DNA of 64,000 nucleotides from Pseudoxanthomonas composti (GCF_004122095.1 NZ_SAWZ01000001.1:682001-746000); one strand, 5' to 3'; numbered from the stretch's first letter, positions 1 to 9,278 are shown. Program-made: numbers and translations. The notes: a model not told the origin generated them from the letters alone.

Positions 1-313
1 GCGCGCCGCAGCTCATGCATTTGCGGTAATGGCCGCCATCGCGGGCGGTGCGCAGGCGCGAGAGCAGGCCACCGCACTCGCAGCGCTGCTCGCGCCCCTG
101 CGTCCAACGATAGAGATGCCAGCTGACCGAACACGCCCATACGAAGGCAGTCAGCAGCGCGACCAGGCCGATGCCGGCAGCCAGGTAGAAACTCACCCGC
201 GGGCCGATCAGCTCGCCGCTGCGGCTGACGATCTCGGACAGCACGATGCCACCCAGCGCGATCGCCGCTGGCGGCAGGTACATGGTCAGCACCATCTTGG
301 AGACCCGCTTCAT
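1..313 (-). CDS. Partial small membrane protein with C-terminal zinc-ribbon-like cysteines
   Basis: The frame is open from an ATG at 313 to the window edge, so the C-terminus is missing (104 codons visible). A GAGG ribosome site lies six bases before the ATG. The visible protein has two hydrophobic stretches (about residues 8-26 and 43-62), then a soluble tail with CECGG and, about 20 residues on, CMSCG, a four-cysteine pattern typical of a zinc ribbon. I do not recognise the family. It is the last visible gene of the leftward copper operon and lies about 80 bases after the PCu(A)C gene, so a role in metal handling is possible but is only inferred from position. Confidence 0.6.
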   Translation of the reverse strand, partial: MKRVSKMVLTMYLPPAAIALGGIVLSEIVSRSGELIGPRVSFYLAAGIGLVALLTAFVWACSVSWHLYRWTQGREQRCECGGLLSRLRTARDGGHYRKCMSCGA

Positions 314-395
314 GCCATGCCTCACCGCCGAGCCCTTGGTCGCGATCAGCTTGTGGGGCGCAGGATCACGGCCATGTGAGCGGCCCCTGGCGCCC

Positions 396-836
396 TCAGC
401 CGGCGGGGCGCACCGCCACCTGGATCGTGCGGGGCGGCGCTTGCTCGAACCGCAGCGTCAGCGGCACCGTCTCTCCCGCCTGCACCGCCGGCTTGGCATC
501 GAACAGCATCAGGTGGTTGGCCCCTGGGGCGAAGCGCACGCGCTCACCGGGTGGCAGGGTCACCCCTTCCGGCAGCGCGCGCATGCGCATCACCCCGCCC
601 TCGTGACTGACCTGGTGCATCTCGATGCGGCCGAAGCGCGGGCTGGTGATCGCCCTCAGCCGATCGGGCCGGTCGCCGTGCTGCGTGAGCGTCAGGTAGC
701 CGGCCAGCACCGGCGAGGGCGAGGCGCGGATCCAGGCATCGGTCACTTCGACCCCGGCCGATGAGGGCGGCGCGCCGCTACAGGCGCTCAACACAAGGGT
801 CAACAACGACAGCCTCACCAGATTCGTCACACACAT
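396..836 (-). CDS. Copper chaperone PCu(A)C family lipoprotein
   Basis: A 146-residue protein of the PCu(A)C family, periplasmic Cu(I) chaperones that deliver copper to cytochrome oxidase and related targets. The start at 836 is preferred over the longer frame because GGAGG lies eight bases upstream and the resulting N-terminus is a lipoprotein signal ending in a lipobox (LVLSAC). The family Met/His ligands are visible: MHQVSHEGGVMRMR in mid-protein, preceded by the typical DAWIRASP and followed by the GERVRFAPGANHLMLF block. It is encoded downstream of the copper receptor and PepSY protein, which supports a role in moving copper through the periplasm. Confidence 0.88.
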   Translation of the reverse strand: MCVTNLVRLSLLTLVLSACSGAPPSSAGVEVTDAWIRASPSPVLAGYLTLTQHGDRPDRLRAITSPRFGRIEMHQVSHEGGVMRMRALPEGVTLPPGERVRFAPGANHLMLFDAKPAVQAGETVPLTLRFEQAPPRTIQVAVRPAG

Positions 837-873
837 CGCTTCGTCCTCCCGAAGGTTCATCATGATCCCGTGC

Positions 874-2325
874 CTACTGCGTGGCCCGCGCATTGTCGCC
901 TAGCCACCAGCGGTCCAGCGCGGCGATCAGCAGCAGCGATGCGCCCACCAGCGGGAACAGCAGGCCGCCGATCAGCAGCAGGCCGAATATCACCCGCAAC
1001 GTGCCGCGCTCGACCGGCATCGGCGGCACCCCCAGGCCACGCTGCGGGCGCCGCTTCCACCACATCACCGCCCCGCTCACGCACAGCAGCACGATGCCCG
1101 CGCACGCCAGCAGCAGGACGAGCTGGTTGGCAGTGCCGTATTCCTGCCCGAGATGCACGTTGATGCCCCACTCCAGCGCGCGCCCAGCCGGGCCGTAGGC
1201 GTCATAGCCCACATCCAGCAGCACCTGGCCGCTGTACTGGTCCAGGTGCACGACCCGCTGCGCATGCAGGTCGGACGGATAGACCGAGGCGGTGTACACA
1301 CCGTGCGCGCCCCTCGGCAGGGACACGCTGTAGCCGGGCGCTACGCCCAGCGCGTCGAATCGCGCGATCGCCGCATTCAGGCCCATCGCATCGTGCGCCT
1401 GGCCCTGGATGTCGGCCATACCACGCATGTCATGGCCGGCATGCCCGGCATGCGGATCGGGCAGCGTGGAGGCAGGCAGCTGCGCCTGGCGCAGGGACCA
1501 GGCTGGGGTGGTGGTCTGGCCCAGGCGCTGGGTGGACATCGGCACCTCCACGCGCACACCGCGCGGATAGCCAAAATCATGGCCATTGACCCACTGGTTG
1601 ACCTTGGCGCCCCAGAGCACCGACCACGGCATTCCCGTCAGCGCCAGGAACAGCAGCACACCGCCGACCAGCACGCCGGTCACCGCATGCAGGTCGCGCC
1701 AGAACAGACGCTGGGGCGGACGCCCGCGCACCCAGAGCACCCCACCCAGGTCGCCGCGCCCCAACTGGCCCGCGGGCACCTGCGCGGGGTGCGCGACCCG
1801 CGCCCGCGGCCACCACAGGTACACGCCGGTGAGCACCAGGAGGATCGCCCAGCCAGCGGCCAGCTCGATCACCCCGCTGGCGATGGGGCCGAACAGGTCC
1901 AGGCTGTGCAAGCGGCGGATCACGCCGGCCAGCGTGCCGCGATCGGGCAGCTGTCCAAGCACCGCGCCGGTATAGGGATCGACATAGACCACCTCGTGCC
2001 GCGCATCGGGCGTCATCACCGCCACCTCCACGCTGGCATCGTCGGTGGCTGGCGTGGTGTAGCGGAACACCTGGCCTGGCTGCGCGCGCGAGGCCGCCTC
2101 CAGCAGCTGCTGCGGTCGCAGGCGCTCGCGCCCGATGTCCACGACCTTGAGGCGATGGTGGAAGGCCCGGTCCAAGGGCGTCTTGTAGAGATAGGCCGCC
2201 CCGGTCAGCGCCAGCCAGGCGATGACCGGCAGCACCAGCAGGCCGGCGTAGAAATGCCAGCGCCACACCGCGCGGTAGAAGCGCAGTCGGTGTCGCGGCG
2301 CGGTGGACGGGGTCGGTGTGTTCAT
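874..2325 (-). CDS. PepSY-associated transmembrane protein (metal-uptake reductase-like)
   Basis: A 483-residue inner-membrane protein of the PepSY_TM family, usually found beside TonB-dependent receptors and thought to support reductive release or transport of metals. The first membrane helix (FYRAVWRWHFYAGLLVLP) is the characteristic N-terminal segment; further helices lie mid-protein and near the C-terminus, with large periplasmic PepSY loops between. One loop is His/Met rich (HAGHAGHDMRGM), fitting copper. The start at 2325 (AGGAG five bases upstream) is chosen because the longer frame would run into the receptor stop codon at 2378. It is probably co-transcribed with the receptor upstream and the PCu(A)C gene downstream. 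Confidence 0.85.
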   Translation of the reverse strand: MNTPTPSTAPRHRLRFYRAVWRWHFYAGLLVLPVIAWLALTGAAYLYKTPLDRAFHHRLKVVDIGRERLRPQQLLEAASRAQPGQVFRYTTPATDDASVEVAVMTPDARHEVVYVDPYTGAVLGQLPDRGTLAGVIRRLHSLDLFGPIASGVIELAAGWAILLVLTGVYLWWPRARVAHPAQVPAGQLGRGDLGGVLWVRGRPPQRLFWRDLHAVTGVLVGGVLLFLALTGMPWSVLWGAKVNQWVNGHDFGYPRGVRVEVPMSTQRLGQTTTPAWSLRQAQLPASTLPDPHAGHAGHDMRGMADIQGQAHDAMGLNAAIARFDALGVAPGYSVSLPRGAHGVYTASVYPSDLHAQRVVHLDQYSGQVLLDVGYDAYGPAGRALEWGINVHLGQEYGTANQLVLLLACAGIVLLCVSGAVMWWKRRPQRGLGVPPMPVERGTLRVIFGLLLIGGLLFPLVGASLLLIAALDRWWLGDNARATQ

Positions 2326-2377
2326 GGCCGCTCCTGCGCCCGCGCCCGCGACATCCGGTCGCGGGCGCTTGCTGGGG

Positions 2378-4489
2378 TCAATAGACGACATTGAGCTTCA
2401 ACCAGGCCGTGCGGCCGGGCTCGTGGATGCGCACCGGGTCGGCCGGATAGCCGAAGTCCGCACTGCCGGCCAGGTTGAGATGCTCGGCGTAGTCGCGGTC
2501 GAACAGGTTGTCCACGCCAGCGGTCAGTCGCCACGCCTCGCTGATGCGATACCCGGCGTTAAGCGCGAAGGTGGCAAAGCCTGCCGTGGGCCCGAGATCG
2601 CGGCCGGTCACGTTGCCCTGCATTGGTGCGACCCGCGATTGCGCGCTCACCGCGCGCAGCAGGGCGCCGGCCGACCAGCGGCGGCCTTCCCAGCCGGCGC
2701 TCAGCCTGGCTTCCAGCGGCGGCATCTGCGGCAAGGGCGTGCCATCGCTGCGGTTCTCGCCCCAGGCCCAGGCCAGGGTGCTGCCGAGCTTCCAGCCTGA
2801 GGCCGGCCGCAGCTCCACGCCGGCTTCGGCGCCGTGAATGTCGGCATCGACATTGGTCAGCGTGGACGACAGTCCCATCATGCCGCCGGCGCCGTAGGCG
2901 AACAGCAGGTAGTCCTCGATGCGGCCGACGTAGGCCGACACCCACGCATCCAGGCGCTCGCCCTTGTACTGCGCGCCGAGGTCCAGCTGCGTGGTCCTCT
3001 CCGGCCGTGCGGCGGAGAATGCGTTGACCGTGCCCATCGGCCCGCGGTCGGCGGAAAACAGTTCCCAGTAATCGGGCATGCGTTCGGCATGGCCGATGCC
3101 CGCATACCAGGTCAATGGCAGGGTAGAAAGATCCTGCTCGTAACGCGCAAAGCCCGATCCCAGCGTGTGCCGGCGGGTCACGCCGTAGGTGGGGTTGGGC
3201 ATGTCGCTGCCCATGGCCATGGCCATGCCGTCGCCCATGCCCATGGGCTCGCCCATCGACATGCCGCTGATGCTCGCGCGCCGGTCCTGGGCCGCGGCGC
3301 GGTCCAGGCGTGCGCCCAGGATCACGCGCTGGCCCGCGCCCGGATGCAGGGTCAGTTCGGCGAACAGCCCCTGGTTGTCCAGATCCGCATCGCTGGCCCA
3401 GGCCGCGTACGGTCCCAGGTTGGAGGCGCTGCGGCTGCGATGGCGGCTGTCCTGCCAGTCCGCGCCCGCGGTCAAGGCCAGATGCGTCCATGCCCACTCC
3501 AGCGCCAGGCGGCCGCCGCTGGTGCGGCGATCGACGTTGGCGGCCATCGGCATCGGCATGGCCGAATCGGCGTTGGGCGTGCGCAGCGTGTAGTTGTCCA
3601 TGACGTGGTCGGCGTGGTTGTCGTAGACACTGGCCTTGATGGATTCCCACGCACCGGGCAGGTCGGTTTTTTCGAAACGCGCGCCCAGGCTGGTGCGGCG
3701 GAACTGCGCACCGTCCATGCCACGTCCCGCATAACGCGCCAGGCCATCGCCCAGGCCAGCATTGAGCTCCACGACGGTGTGGGCGTCCGGGGTCCAGCCG
3801 AGTGCGGCGTCGGTGTTCCACTTGCGCCATTTCGAGGGCACCACGTTGCCGGCGCCATCGCGGTAATCGTCGGCCTCGGAACGGTTGGCGCTCACGCGCG
3901 CATAGCCGAGCGTGTTGCCGGCGGTGGCTTCCAGGGTCTGGTCGTTGCGGTTGTTGGAGCCGGCCAGCACGCTGGCCCGTGCCTCGACGCCGGGCTGCTC
4001 GAAGTGCGGTGTCTGCCGCTCGAAGCGGACGGTGCCGGCCGAGGCGCCCGGCCCCCACAGCACGGTCTGCGGGCCCTTGACGATGGTCAGCCGGTCGTAG
4101 GTCTCCGGGGCGATATAGCTCAGCGGGTTGTCCATGCGCGCCGGGCAGGCACCGGGCATGGCGCCATCGTTGCTGAGCACGTTCAGGCGCGAGCCGAACA
4201 TGCCGCGCAGCACCGGGTCGCCATTGGTGCCGCCGTTGCGGATGGCGGAAAAGCCGGGGACGGTCTTGAGGTAGTCGGCGCCATCGCTGGCCGGCACCGG
4301 CTGCCGCGGCAACCGCGGATCGGTGCTCCAGGTCAGCGGTGTCACGGGGGCGGCGGTGACCAGCACCGCATCGAGGGTGCGGGCGCCATCGACGGCTTCA
4401 TCGGCCACGGCGAACGACGCCGGCAGCGCGCATGCGCAGCCAAGCGCCAGCCTCGACGGCAGCGTCGAGACGAAGGAAAACACAGGCAT
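2378..4489 (-). CDS. oprC: TonB-dependent copper receptor, OprC/NosA type
   Basis: A 703-residue outer-membrane receptor. After a signal peptide (cleavage near ASFAVA-DE) comes a plug domain with the hallmark PGFSAIRNGGTNGDPVLRGM, followed by MPGACPARMDNP, a Cys/Met segment characteristic of the copper-receptor subfamily, then a beta barrel ending in an aromatic residue (KLNVVY). A strongly Met-rich stretch (MSMGEPMGMGDGMAMAMG) lies near residue 415-435, predicted to be an extracellular loop and a plausible copper-binding patch. It is preceded by a DUF2946 gene and followed by PepSY and PCu(A)C genes. OprC of Pseudomonas aeruginosa is the reference for the function; copper specificity here is inferred from sequence and neighbours. 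Confidence 0.9.
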   Translation of the reverse strand: MPVFSFVSTLPSRLALGCACALPASFAVADEAVDGARTLDAVLVTAAPVTPLTWSTDPRLPRQPVPASDGADYLKTVPGFSAIRNGGTNGDPVLRGMFGSRLNVLSNDGAMPGACPARMDNPLSYIAPETYDRLTIVKGPQTVLWGPGASAGTVRFERQTPHFEQPGVEARASVLAGSNNRNDQTLEATAGNTLGYARVSANRSEADDYRDGAGNVVPSKWRKWNTDAALGWTPDAHTVVELNAGLGDGLARYAGRGMDGAQFRRTSLGARFEKTDLPGAWESIKASVYDNHADHVMDNYTLRTPNADSAMPMPMAANVDRRTSGGRLALEWAWTHLALTAGADWQDSRHRSRSASNLGPYAAWASDADLDNQGLFAELTLHPGAGQRVILGARLDRAAAQDRRASISGMSMGEPMGMGDGMAMAMGSDMPNPTYGVTRRHTLGSGFARYEQDLSTLPLTWYAGIGHAERMPDYWELFSADRGPMGTVNAFSAARPERTTQLDLGAQYKGERLDAWVSAYVGRIEDYLLFAYGAGGMMGLSSTLTNVDADIHGAEAGVELRPASGWKLGSTLAWAWGENRSDGTPLPQMPPLEARLSAGWEGRRWSAGALLRAVSAQSRVAPMQGNVTGRDLGPTAGFATFALNAGYRISEAWRLTAGVDNLFDRDYAEHLNLAGSADFGYPADPVRIHEPGRTAWLKLNVVY

Positions 4490-4547
4490 TGGAAAACACT
4501 CCGGAAAGGCACGGGCGACGCCCGCACCCTTCAGGCACGCGCGCCGG

Positions 4548-5018
4548 TCAGCAAAGCGATGTGGGGCCTATGGCCAGCGGCGGCCCACGCGCGCCCAGGT
4601 GGCCGTGCCAGGCCTGGCCGGTGCGGCCCACCACCTGGACCAGGCGCGGCGCGGGCGCGCGCAACAAGGGCAGGACCAGCAGCGCGAACACCAGCCAGGG
4701 CAGCAGTCGCGCGGCCAACAGGCAGTAGTCGCACTCCACCCCCATCCGGTGACCGGCGTGCGGATCCTGCGCTGGCGCTGCCGCCGGTGATGCGGCCGTC
4801 GCCGGCGGCTCGGCCGCTGCCGCCATCGCCGCGTGATGATGGTGGTGCATCCCTTCCATCGACCCATCGGCTGGCGATGGGGCCCCGAGCGCGGACGAAG
4901 CTGCCGGCAGCACCCCATAAGCCTGCCAGCGACTGATCAACGGCCCGACGATCACCAGCAGCGTGGCCAACACGGCCAGCGCGGCAAACACGGAGAAGGG
5001 GCGGTGGCGAGTGCTCAC
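4548..5018 (-). CDS. DUF2946 family membrane protein, copper operon
   Basis: A 156-residue protein matching DUF2946, a small family regularly encoded next to OprC-type copper receptors. It has an N-terminal membrane helix (about residues 9-28), a periplasmic stretch with a His run (MEGMHHHHHAAM) and HAGHRMGVECDYCLL, then a second helix (LPWLVFALLVLPLLRA). The CDYC pair and His/Met clusters suggest copper binding. It starts the leftward operon and ends 58 bases before the receptor start. Biochemical function is unknown; the metal link is inference from composition and context. Confidence 0.82.
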   Translation of the reverse strand: MSTRHRPFSVFAALAVLATLLVIVGPLISRWQAYGVLPAASSALGAPSPADGSMEGMHHHHHAAMAAAAEPPATAASPAAAPAQDPHAGHRMGVECDYCLLAARLLPWLVFALLVLPLLRAPAPRLVQVVGRTGQAWHGHLGARGPPLAIGPTSLC

Positions 5019-5185
5019 CGGCCAAGTGTAGGCGCTCGGGCCTTCGAGGTCGAAACCGCAGGGTCCCGATCACACGATCTCCACCACGGTGAACGGTGTC
5101 CGGCCGGTCAATCAAGATTCCCCGGGCCTTGCCGATACCGCGGCACAAGCCGGATCACACCAGCACCCACCAGTCAGGATTCGCG

Positions 5186-7147
5186 ATGTCCCAAACCCGC
5201 AGCCGTACGCATTCCCGTTGGTGGCCCTTCTCCCGGCGCCGCGACCTTCAGTCCCAGCTGACCGCGGTCAACCGGGTCATGGCGGTGATCGAGTTCGACC
5301 TGGAGGGCCGCATCCTCCACGCCAACGAGAACTTCCTGTCCATCATGGGCTACCGGCTGGAAGAGGTTCGCGGCCAGCATCACGGCATGTTCGTGCCGCC
5401 CGCAGAGCGCGCCAGCGAGGACTATCGACAGTTCTGGGAAGTCCTGCGCCGGGGCGAGTTCAACGCCGGGCGCTACCGCCGCCTGGGCAAGGACGGCCGC
5501 GAGGTGTGGATCAATGCCTCCTACAACCCGCTGCTGGACAGCGCCGGCAAACCCTACAAGGTGGTCAAGTACGCCACCGACATCAGCCACCAGATGCGCC
5601 AGACCGCAGAGTTCGAGGGCCGCATCGATGCCATCGACAAGGTGATGGCGACGGTCGAGTTCTCGCTGGATGGCACCATCCTCGAGGCCAACCAGAATTT
5701 CCTCGACGCCATGGGCTACCGGCTGGAGGAGGTCCGCGGCAAGCACCACAGCCTGTTCGTGGACCAGGCCACCCGCGGCTCGGAGGAATACCGGCGCTTC
5801 TGGCAGAAGCTGGGCCGCGGCGAGTTCGATGCCGGCCGCTACCAGCGCGTGGGCAAGCACCACCGCCAGGTGTGGATCCAGGCCTCCTACAACCCGGTGT
5901 TCGATGCGTCCGGCCAGCCGTACAAGGTCATCAAGTACGCCACCGACATCACCCAGCAGGTGGTGACCGCCGCCGATGCGCAGGGCCGCATCACTGCCAT
6001 CGACAAGGTGATGGCGGTGATCGAGTTCTCAATGGATGGCCACATCGTCGGCGCCAACGAAAACTTCCTGCAGACCATGGGCTATCGCCTGGAGGAGATC
6101 CGCGGCAAGCATCACGGCATCTTCGTCGATGCCGCCTATCGCACTTCCGAGGAATACAAGCAGTTCTGGAACAAGCTGGGCAGCGGCGCCTTCGATGTGG
6201 GCCGCTACCGCCGCCTGGGCAAGCATGGGCGAGAGGTCTGGATCCAGGCGTCCTACAACCCGATCCTGGATATCGCCGGCCGGCCGTTCAAGGTGGTCAA
6301 GTACGCCACCGACGTCACCGAGCAGGTGCGCTCGGCGCAGGAGATGCGCAACCTGGTGGCCCAGGCCACCGAGATCGCGCAGAACGTGCAGGCCGCCGCC
6401 CGCGACATCGCCTCCAGCAACCAGGACCTGGCCGAGCGTACGGTGTCGCAGTCCAACTTCGTGCGCCAGACCTCAGGATCCATCGAGGAACTGGCCGGTA
6501 CGGTGCGCAGCAACTCCCAGCATGCCGAGGACGCCCGGCGCATGGCCAGCGATTCGGCCGCTGTAGCCCGTCGCGGGGCGCAGGTCATCTCCGATGTCGT
6601 CACCACCACCGCTGGCATCCGCGACGGCAACGATCGCATCGGCCAGATCATCGAGGTCATCGACGGCATCGCCTTCCAGACCAACCTGCTGGCGCTCAAC
6701 GCCGCGGTCGAAGCCGCACGCGCCGGCGAGCAAGGGCGCGGCTTCGCCGTAGTAGCGCAAGAGGTGCGCCACCTGGCCCAGCGCTGCGGTGTGTCGGCAA
6801 AGGAGATCCGCGACCTGATCAGCAATACCGCCGGTCAGGTCAACGATGGCGCACGTCTGGCCGAGCACGCCGGCAGCGTCATGCAGGAAGTGGTCAGGGC
6901 GGTGCTGCAGGTCACCGCCACGGTGGAACAGATCGCCGCAGCCAGCGAGCAGCAGGCCGATGGGGTGCAGAGCGCAAGCCAAGCCCTGCACGCCATCGAT
7001 AGGCAGACCCAGCAGGACGCACGGCTGGTCGAGGAGATCGCAGGTTCCGCCCGCGCGCTGGAAGAGCAGGCCGATGCGCTGTTTTCGCTTGTGGCCGGCC
7101 CGCAAGCGGAAACCCAGACTCCGGCCACCTCTTCGCGCGCGGCCTGA
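5186..7147 (+). CDS. Soluble methyl-accepting chemotaxis protein with three PAS domains
   Basis: A 653-residue transducer. Three tandem PAS domains of about 122 residues occupy roughly residues 20-380; each carries the near-identical core NENFL..MGYRLEE(V/I)RGKHH and ends KYATD(I/V)(S/T). The C-terminal half is an MCP signalling hairpin with the conserved tip [20 protein letters not shown]. No membrane helix or periplasmic domain is present, so it should act in the cytoplasm, as in the BdlA/Aer2-like group. The N-terminus is basic ([15 protein letters not shown]). The start at 5186 has AGGA upstream; a longer frame from 5096 lacks a good site and runs into the divergent promoter region. The ligand is unknown; PAS domains of this kind often bind haem or flavin. 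Confidence 0.92.
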   Translation: MSQTRSRTHSRWWPFSRRRDLQSQLTAVNRVMAVIEFDLEGRILHANENFLSIMGYRLEEVRGQHHGMFVPPAERASEDYRQFWEVLRRGEFNAGRYRRLGKDGREVWINASYNPLLDSAGKPYKVVKYATDISHQMRQTAEFEGRIDAIDKVMATVEFSLDGTILEANQNFLDAMGYRLEEVRGKHHSLFVDQATRGSEEYRRFWQKLGRGEFDAGRYQRVGKHHRQVWIQASYNPVFDASGQPYKVIKYATDITQQVVTAADAQGRITAIDKVMAVIEFSMDGHIVGANENFLQTMGYRLEEIRGKHHGIFVDAAYRTSEEYKQFWNKLGSGAFDVGRYRRLGKHGREVWIQASYNPILDIAGRPFKVVKYATDVTEQVRSAQEMRNLVAQATEIAQNVQAAARDIASSNQDLAERTVSQSNFVRQTSGSIEELAGTVRSNSQHAEDARRMASDSAAVARRGAQVISDVVTTTAGIRDGNDRIGQIIEVIDGIAFQTNLLALNAAVEAARAGEQGRGFAVVAQEVRHLAQRCGVSAKEIRDLISNTAGQVNDGARLAEHAGSVMQEVVRAVLQVTATVEQIAAASEQQADGVQSASQALHAIDRQTQQDARLVEEIAGSARALEEQADALFSLVAGPQAETQTPATSSRAA

Positions 7148-7165
7148 GCCTGGCACACACCCGAC

Positions 7166-7189
7166 GGCCACGCCGCGCGTGGCCTTTCT
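7166..7189 (+). terminator. Rho-independent terminator after the triple-PAS transducer
   Basis: A perfect 8-bp stem, GGCCACGC and GCGTGGCC with a 3-base loop, is followed by TTTCT, 18 bases after the transducer stop codon. Confidence 0.7.
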
Positions 7190-7215
7190 GCCATCTCAGT
7201 CCATCGCCCGCAGGT

Positions 7216-7548
7216 TCAGGGCGAGCCTTTCTCGCCCTTGCGCGGCTTGTCGAACAGCACGCGCAGTTCCTCCTTGGCTTCTTCCAGCACCTTCAGCTGG
7301 CGAGCCGGCAGATTGCGCCCGGAGCGATTGATGTAGAACACCAGCATGGACATGGCCGAACGATACGGCGTGGTCCGCTTCTTGTGCGTGCGCTCGGCAG
7401 TGCGCTTGAGTAACCGGGCGATGGAGGCCGGATCCTCGTTCTGGAAGACATCGTCATCGCTGTCTTCGATTTCCTGGCGCTTCTCGTCGGCTTTGGACCA
7501 TTGATCCGTGGATTGCTGCTGCAGCTGGGCAGGTGCGAACTGTGCCAT
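7216..7548 (-). CDS. DUF3175 domain protein
   Basis: A 110-residue, highly charged soluble protein. The central and C-terminal part (ASIARLLKRTAER, then TPYRSAMSMLVFYINRSGRNLP and a lysine-rich helix) matches DUF3175, a small family of unknown function. The N-terminal 40 residues are Gln/Asp/Glu-rich and probably disordered. It is convergent with the transducer gene and monocistronic. No catalytic motif is visible; similar small basic proteins are often nucleic-acid associated, but that is speculation. Confidence 0.75.
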   Translation of the reverse strand: MAQFAPAQLQQQSTDQWSKADEKRQEIEDSDDDVFQNEDPASIARLLKRTAERTHKKRTTPYRSAMSMLVFYINRSGRNLPARQLKVLEEAKEELRVLFDKPRKGEKGSP

Positions 7549-8066
7549 CGTGGCCTCCTGTTGGACGTCTTTCGCGTCATTGGTTCGTAATGCCGTTTAC
7601 GGCGTTCCTCTACGACCTTTCCGATCTGCGCGTGCCGTATGGCAGCGCTCGCCTCCTTGTTGGATCAGATGACCAACATTTATCAAAATAAATGTGCACG
7701 GGTAAATACCTCGCATCCATCACATGAATTATTTTCACTGCATCCACGCATTCACTCCGCTTAATAGCGGCGATTAACTGGGCAGGCATCCGCCAATCAG
7801 ACTTTCGTCGTATCGATAAAAAATCGCGGGCGATCGGCAAAGCATGATCGCCGCGATTTCCACGAAAACGTTTTCTTGCGCAGATGCGGCTTGCAGGCTC
7901 GCAACACACCTCCTGCGATCGAATCGCTTCGCAGGGGACACGGGTGGAGACAGGGCCGTGAACCGCCCACCCCAGACCCGCCCGATGCATCCACACGCGC
8001 CGCATGCAGCGGGGGCGTCAGAATCGAACTTCCATCACACCACGCGCCGCCGCCCCAAGGCCTCTC
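7549..8066. other. AT-richer intergenic region
   Basis: About 500 bases without a convincing gene. From 7660 to 7880 the GC content falls well below that of the surroundings. It contains a small palindrome, CATTTAT-CAAA-ATAAATG (7677-7694), a 12-bp perfect palindrome GAAAACGTTTTC (7864-7875) and the terminator-like structure described separately. Open frames crossing it are unsupported by codon pattern or homology. Confidence 0.5.
7816..7936 (-). ncRNA. Candidate small RNA ending in an orphan terminator
   Basis: On the minus strand three consecutive hairpins can be drawn: CCTGCGA/TCGCAGG (7912-7935), TTGCG/CGCAA (7877-7905), and a final stem AAATCGCGG-CGATC (7821-7859, one bulge) followed directly by six U residues. 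The last is a textbook intrinsic terminator, yet no minus-strand gene precedes it: the gene to the right runs the other way. A short structured transcript is the simplest explanation. The 5' end is not determined and no clear promoter was found. An alternative is a short peptide gene with a TTG start behind AGGAGGTG. Confidence 0.35.
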
Positions 8067-9263
8067 ATGACCCTTCCTGGACCTGACGCGGCCCTGTGCC
8101 ATCCTCCGCGCGGCTTCGCCGAAGCGCTGCGTCTGGAGACCTTGCGCAGCTATCACATCCTGGATACCCCGCAGGAAGCCGCGTTCGACGACCTGACCCG
8201 CATCGCCGCGCACGTCTGCCAGGCGCCGATCGCCCTGGTCAGCCTGGTTGACCGCGACCGCCAATGGTTCAAGAGCGTGCAGGGCCTGGACGAGCGACAG
8301 ACGCCGATCGAGCAGTCGGTGTGCGCGCACGCCATCCTCCAGGACGGTCTGTTCGTGGTGGAAGACACGCTGCAGGACGCGCGATTCGCCGACAACCCGC
8401 TGGTCACCGGCCACCCGCATATGCGGTTCTATGCCGGCGCCCTGCTCAAGACGCCAGACGGCATGCCCCTGGGAACGGTGTGCGTGCTGGACACCCGGCC
8501 GCGCAAGCTCGAAGCCGCCCAGGCGGAGACCTTGCTGGCCCTGGCGCGACAGGCCATGACCCAGATGGAGCTGCGCCGACTGCTGGCGCAGGAGCAGGAG
8601 GCCAGCCACTACCGTGCGCGATTGATGGCCATCGCCGGACACGACCTGAAGACGCCGCTGCGCGCGGCCGCCTATGCGGTGGAAAAGCTGCAGCGCAGCG
8701 CCAGCGACGTGCAACGGCCCATCCTGGAAAGCGCGCGCGAGCACCTGCGCCAGATCGGGCAGGAGTTCCAGGAACTGGCGACGATGGCCGCGGCAGGCGC
8801 CGCGCAAGCCCGTCCCAGCCTTGAGCCGCTGCCGCTGGCCGAAGTCCTGGAGCCGGTCCTGTCCAACTGGCGGCGCCTGGCCGCATCCAAGGGGCTGCAG
8901 CTGCGTTCCGTGCCCACCTCCCTGGTGGTGTGCAGCCACCGCGCCCTGCTGTCCACGCTGCTGGGCAACCTGGTGGGCAACGCGGTCAAGTACACCGAAC
9001 ACGGCCGGGTGCTGGTCGGCTGTCGCCGACGCGGCGACCGGGTGATCGTGGAGGTCATCGACACCGGCATCGGCCTGGACGAGGACGATGCCAGCAAGGT
9101 GTTCAACGCCTTTCGCCAGGCCGACCCGCGCAGCGAGGGACTGGGTGTGGGTCTGTGGATCGTGCACAGCACGGCGCAGACCCTGGAGTGCCCGGTGCAG
9201 GTGCGGTCCCGCAAGGGCGTAGGCAGCCGCTTCAGCGTCAGCCTGACCCTGGCCCCGGCGTAG
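8067..9263 (+). CDS. GAF-domain sensor histidine kinase
   Basis: A 398-residue soluble kinase. Residues about 15-170 form a GAF domain (LDTPQEAAFDDLTRIAAHVC, then DRQWFKSVQGL). A DHp helix follows with the phospho-acceptor box AGHDLKTPLRAA near residue 190, then a HATPase_c domain with N box LLGNLVGNAVKY, G1 box DTGIGLDEDD and F/G2 boxes FRQADPRSEGLGVGLW. No membrane segment or receiver domain is present and no response regulator gene is adjacent, so it is an orphan cytoplasmic kinase. The start at 8067 has AAGG six bases upstream; the longer frame from 8004 has no such site. Confidence 0.88.
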   Translation: MTLPGPDAALCHPPRGFAEALRLETLRSYHILDTPQEAAFDDLTRIAAHVCQAPIALVSLVDRDRQWFKSVQGLDERQTPIEQSVCAHAILQDGLFVVEDTLQDARFADNPLVTGHPHMRFYAGALLKTPDGMPLGTVCVLDTRPRKLEAAQAETLLALARQAMTQMELRRLLAQEQEASHYRARLMAIAGHDLKTPLRAAAYAVEKLQRSASDVQRPILESAREHLRQIGQEFQELATMAAAGAAQARPSLEPLPLAEVLEPVLSNWRRLAASKGLQLRSVPTSLVVCSHRALLSTLLGNLVGNAVKYTEHGRVLVGCRRRGDRVIVEVIDTGIGLDEDDASKVFNAFRQADPRSEGLGVGLWIVHSTAQTLECPVQVRSRKGVGSRFSVSLTLAPA

Positions 9264-9278
9264 GACCCGGCGGGGCGC

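Noticed and set aside
2834-4936. Long plus-strand open frame opposite the copper receptor
   Set aside because: It mirrors the receptor gene, is Gly/Arg/His/Ala-rich without any family motif, and is an antisense frame typical of high-GC genomes.
5019-5185. A Fur- or copper-responsive operator between the copper operon and the transducer
   Set aside because: No convincing palindrome of a known metalloregulator could be picked out in this 167-base gap.
7797-9167. 456-codon minus-strand frame across the GAF kinase
   Set aside because: Antisense of a kinase with complete H, N and G boxes; only its last part (7797-7910) lies outside the gene, and that is better explained as the structured RNA region.
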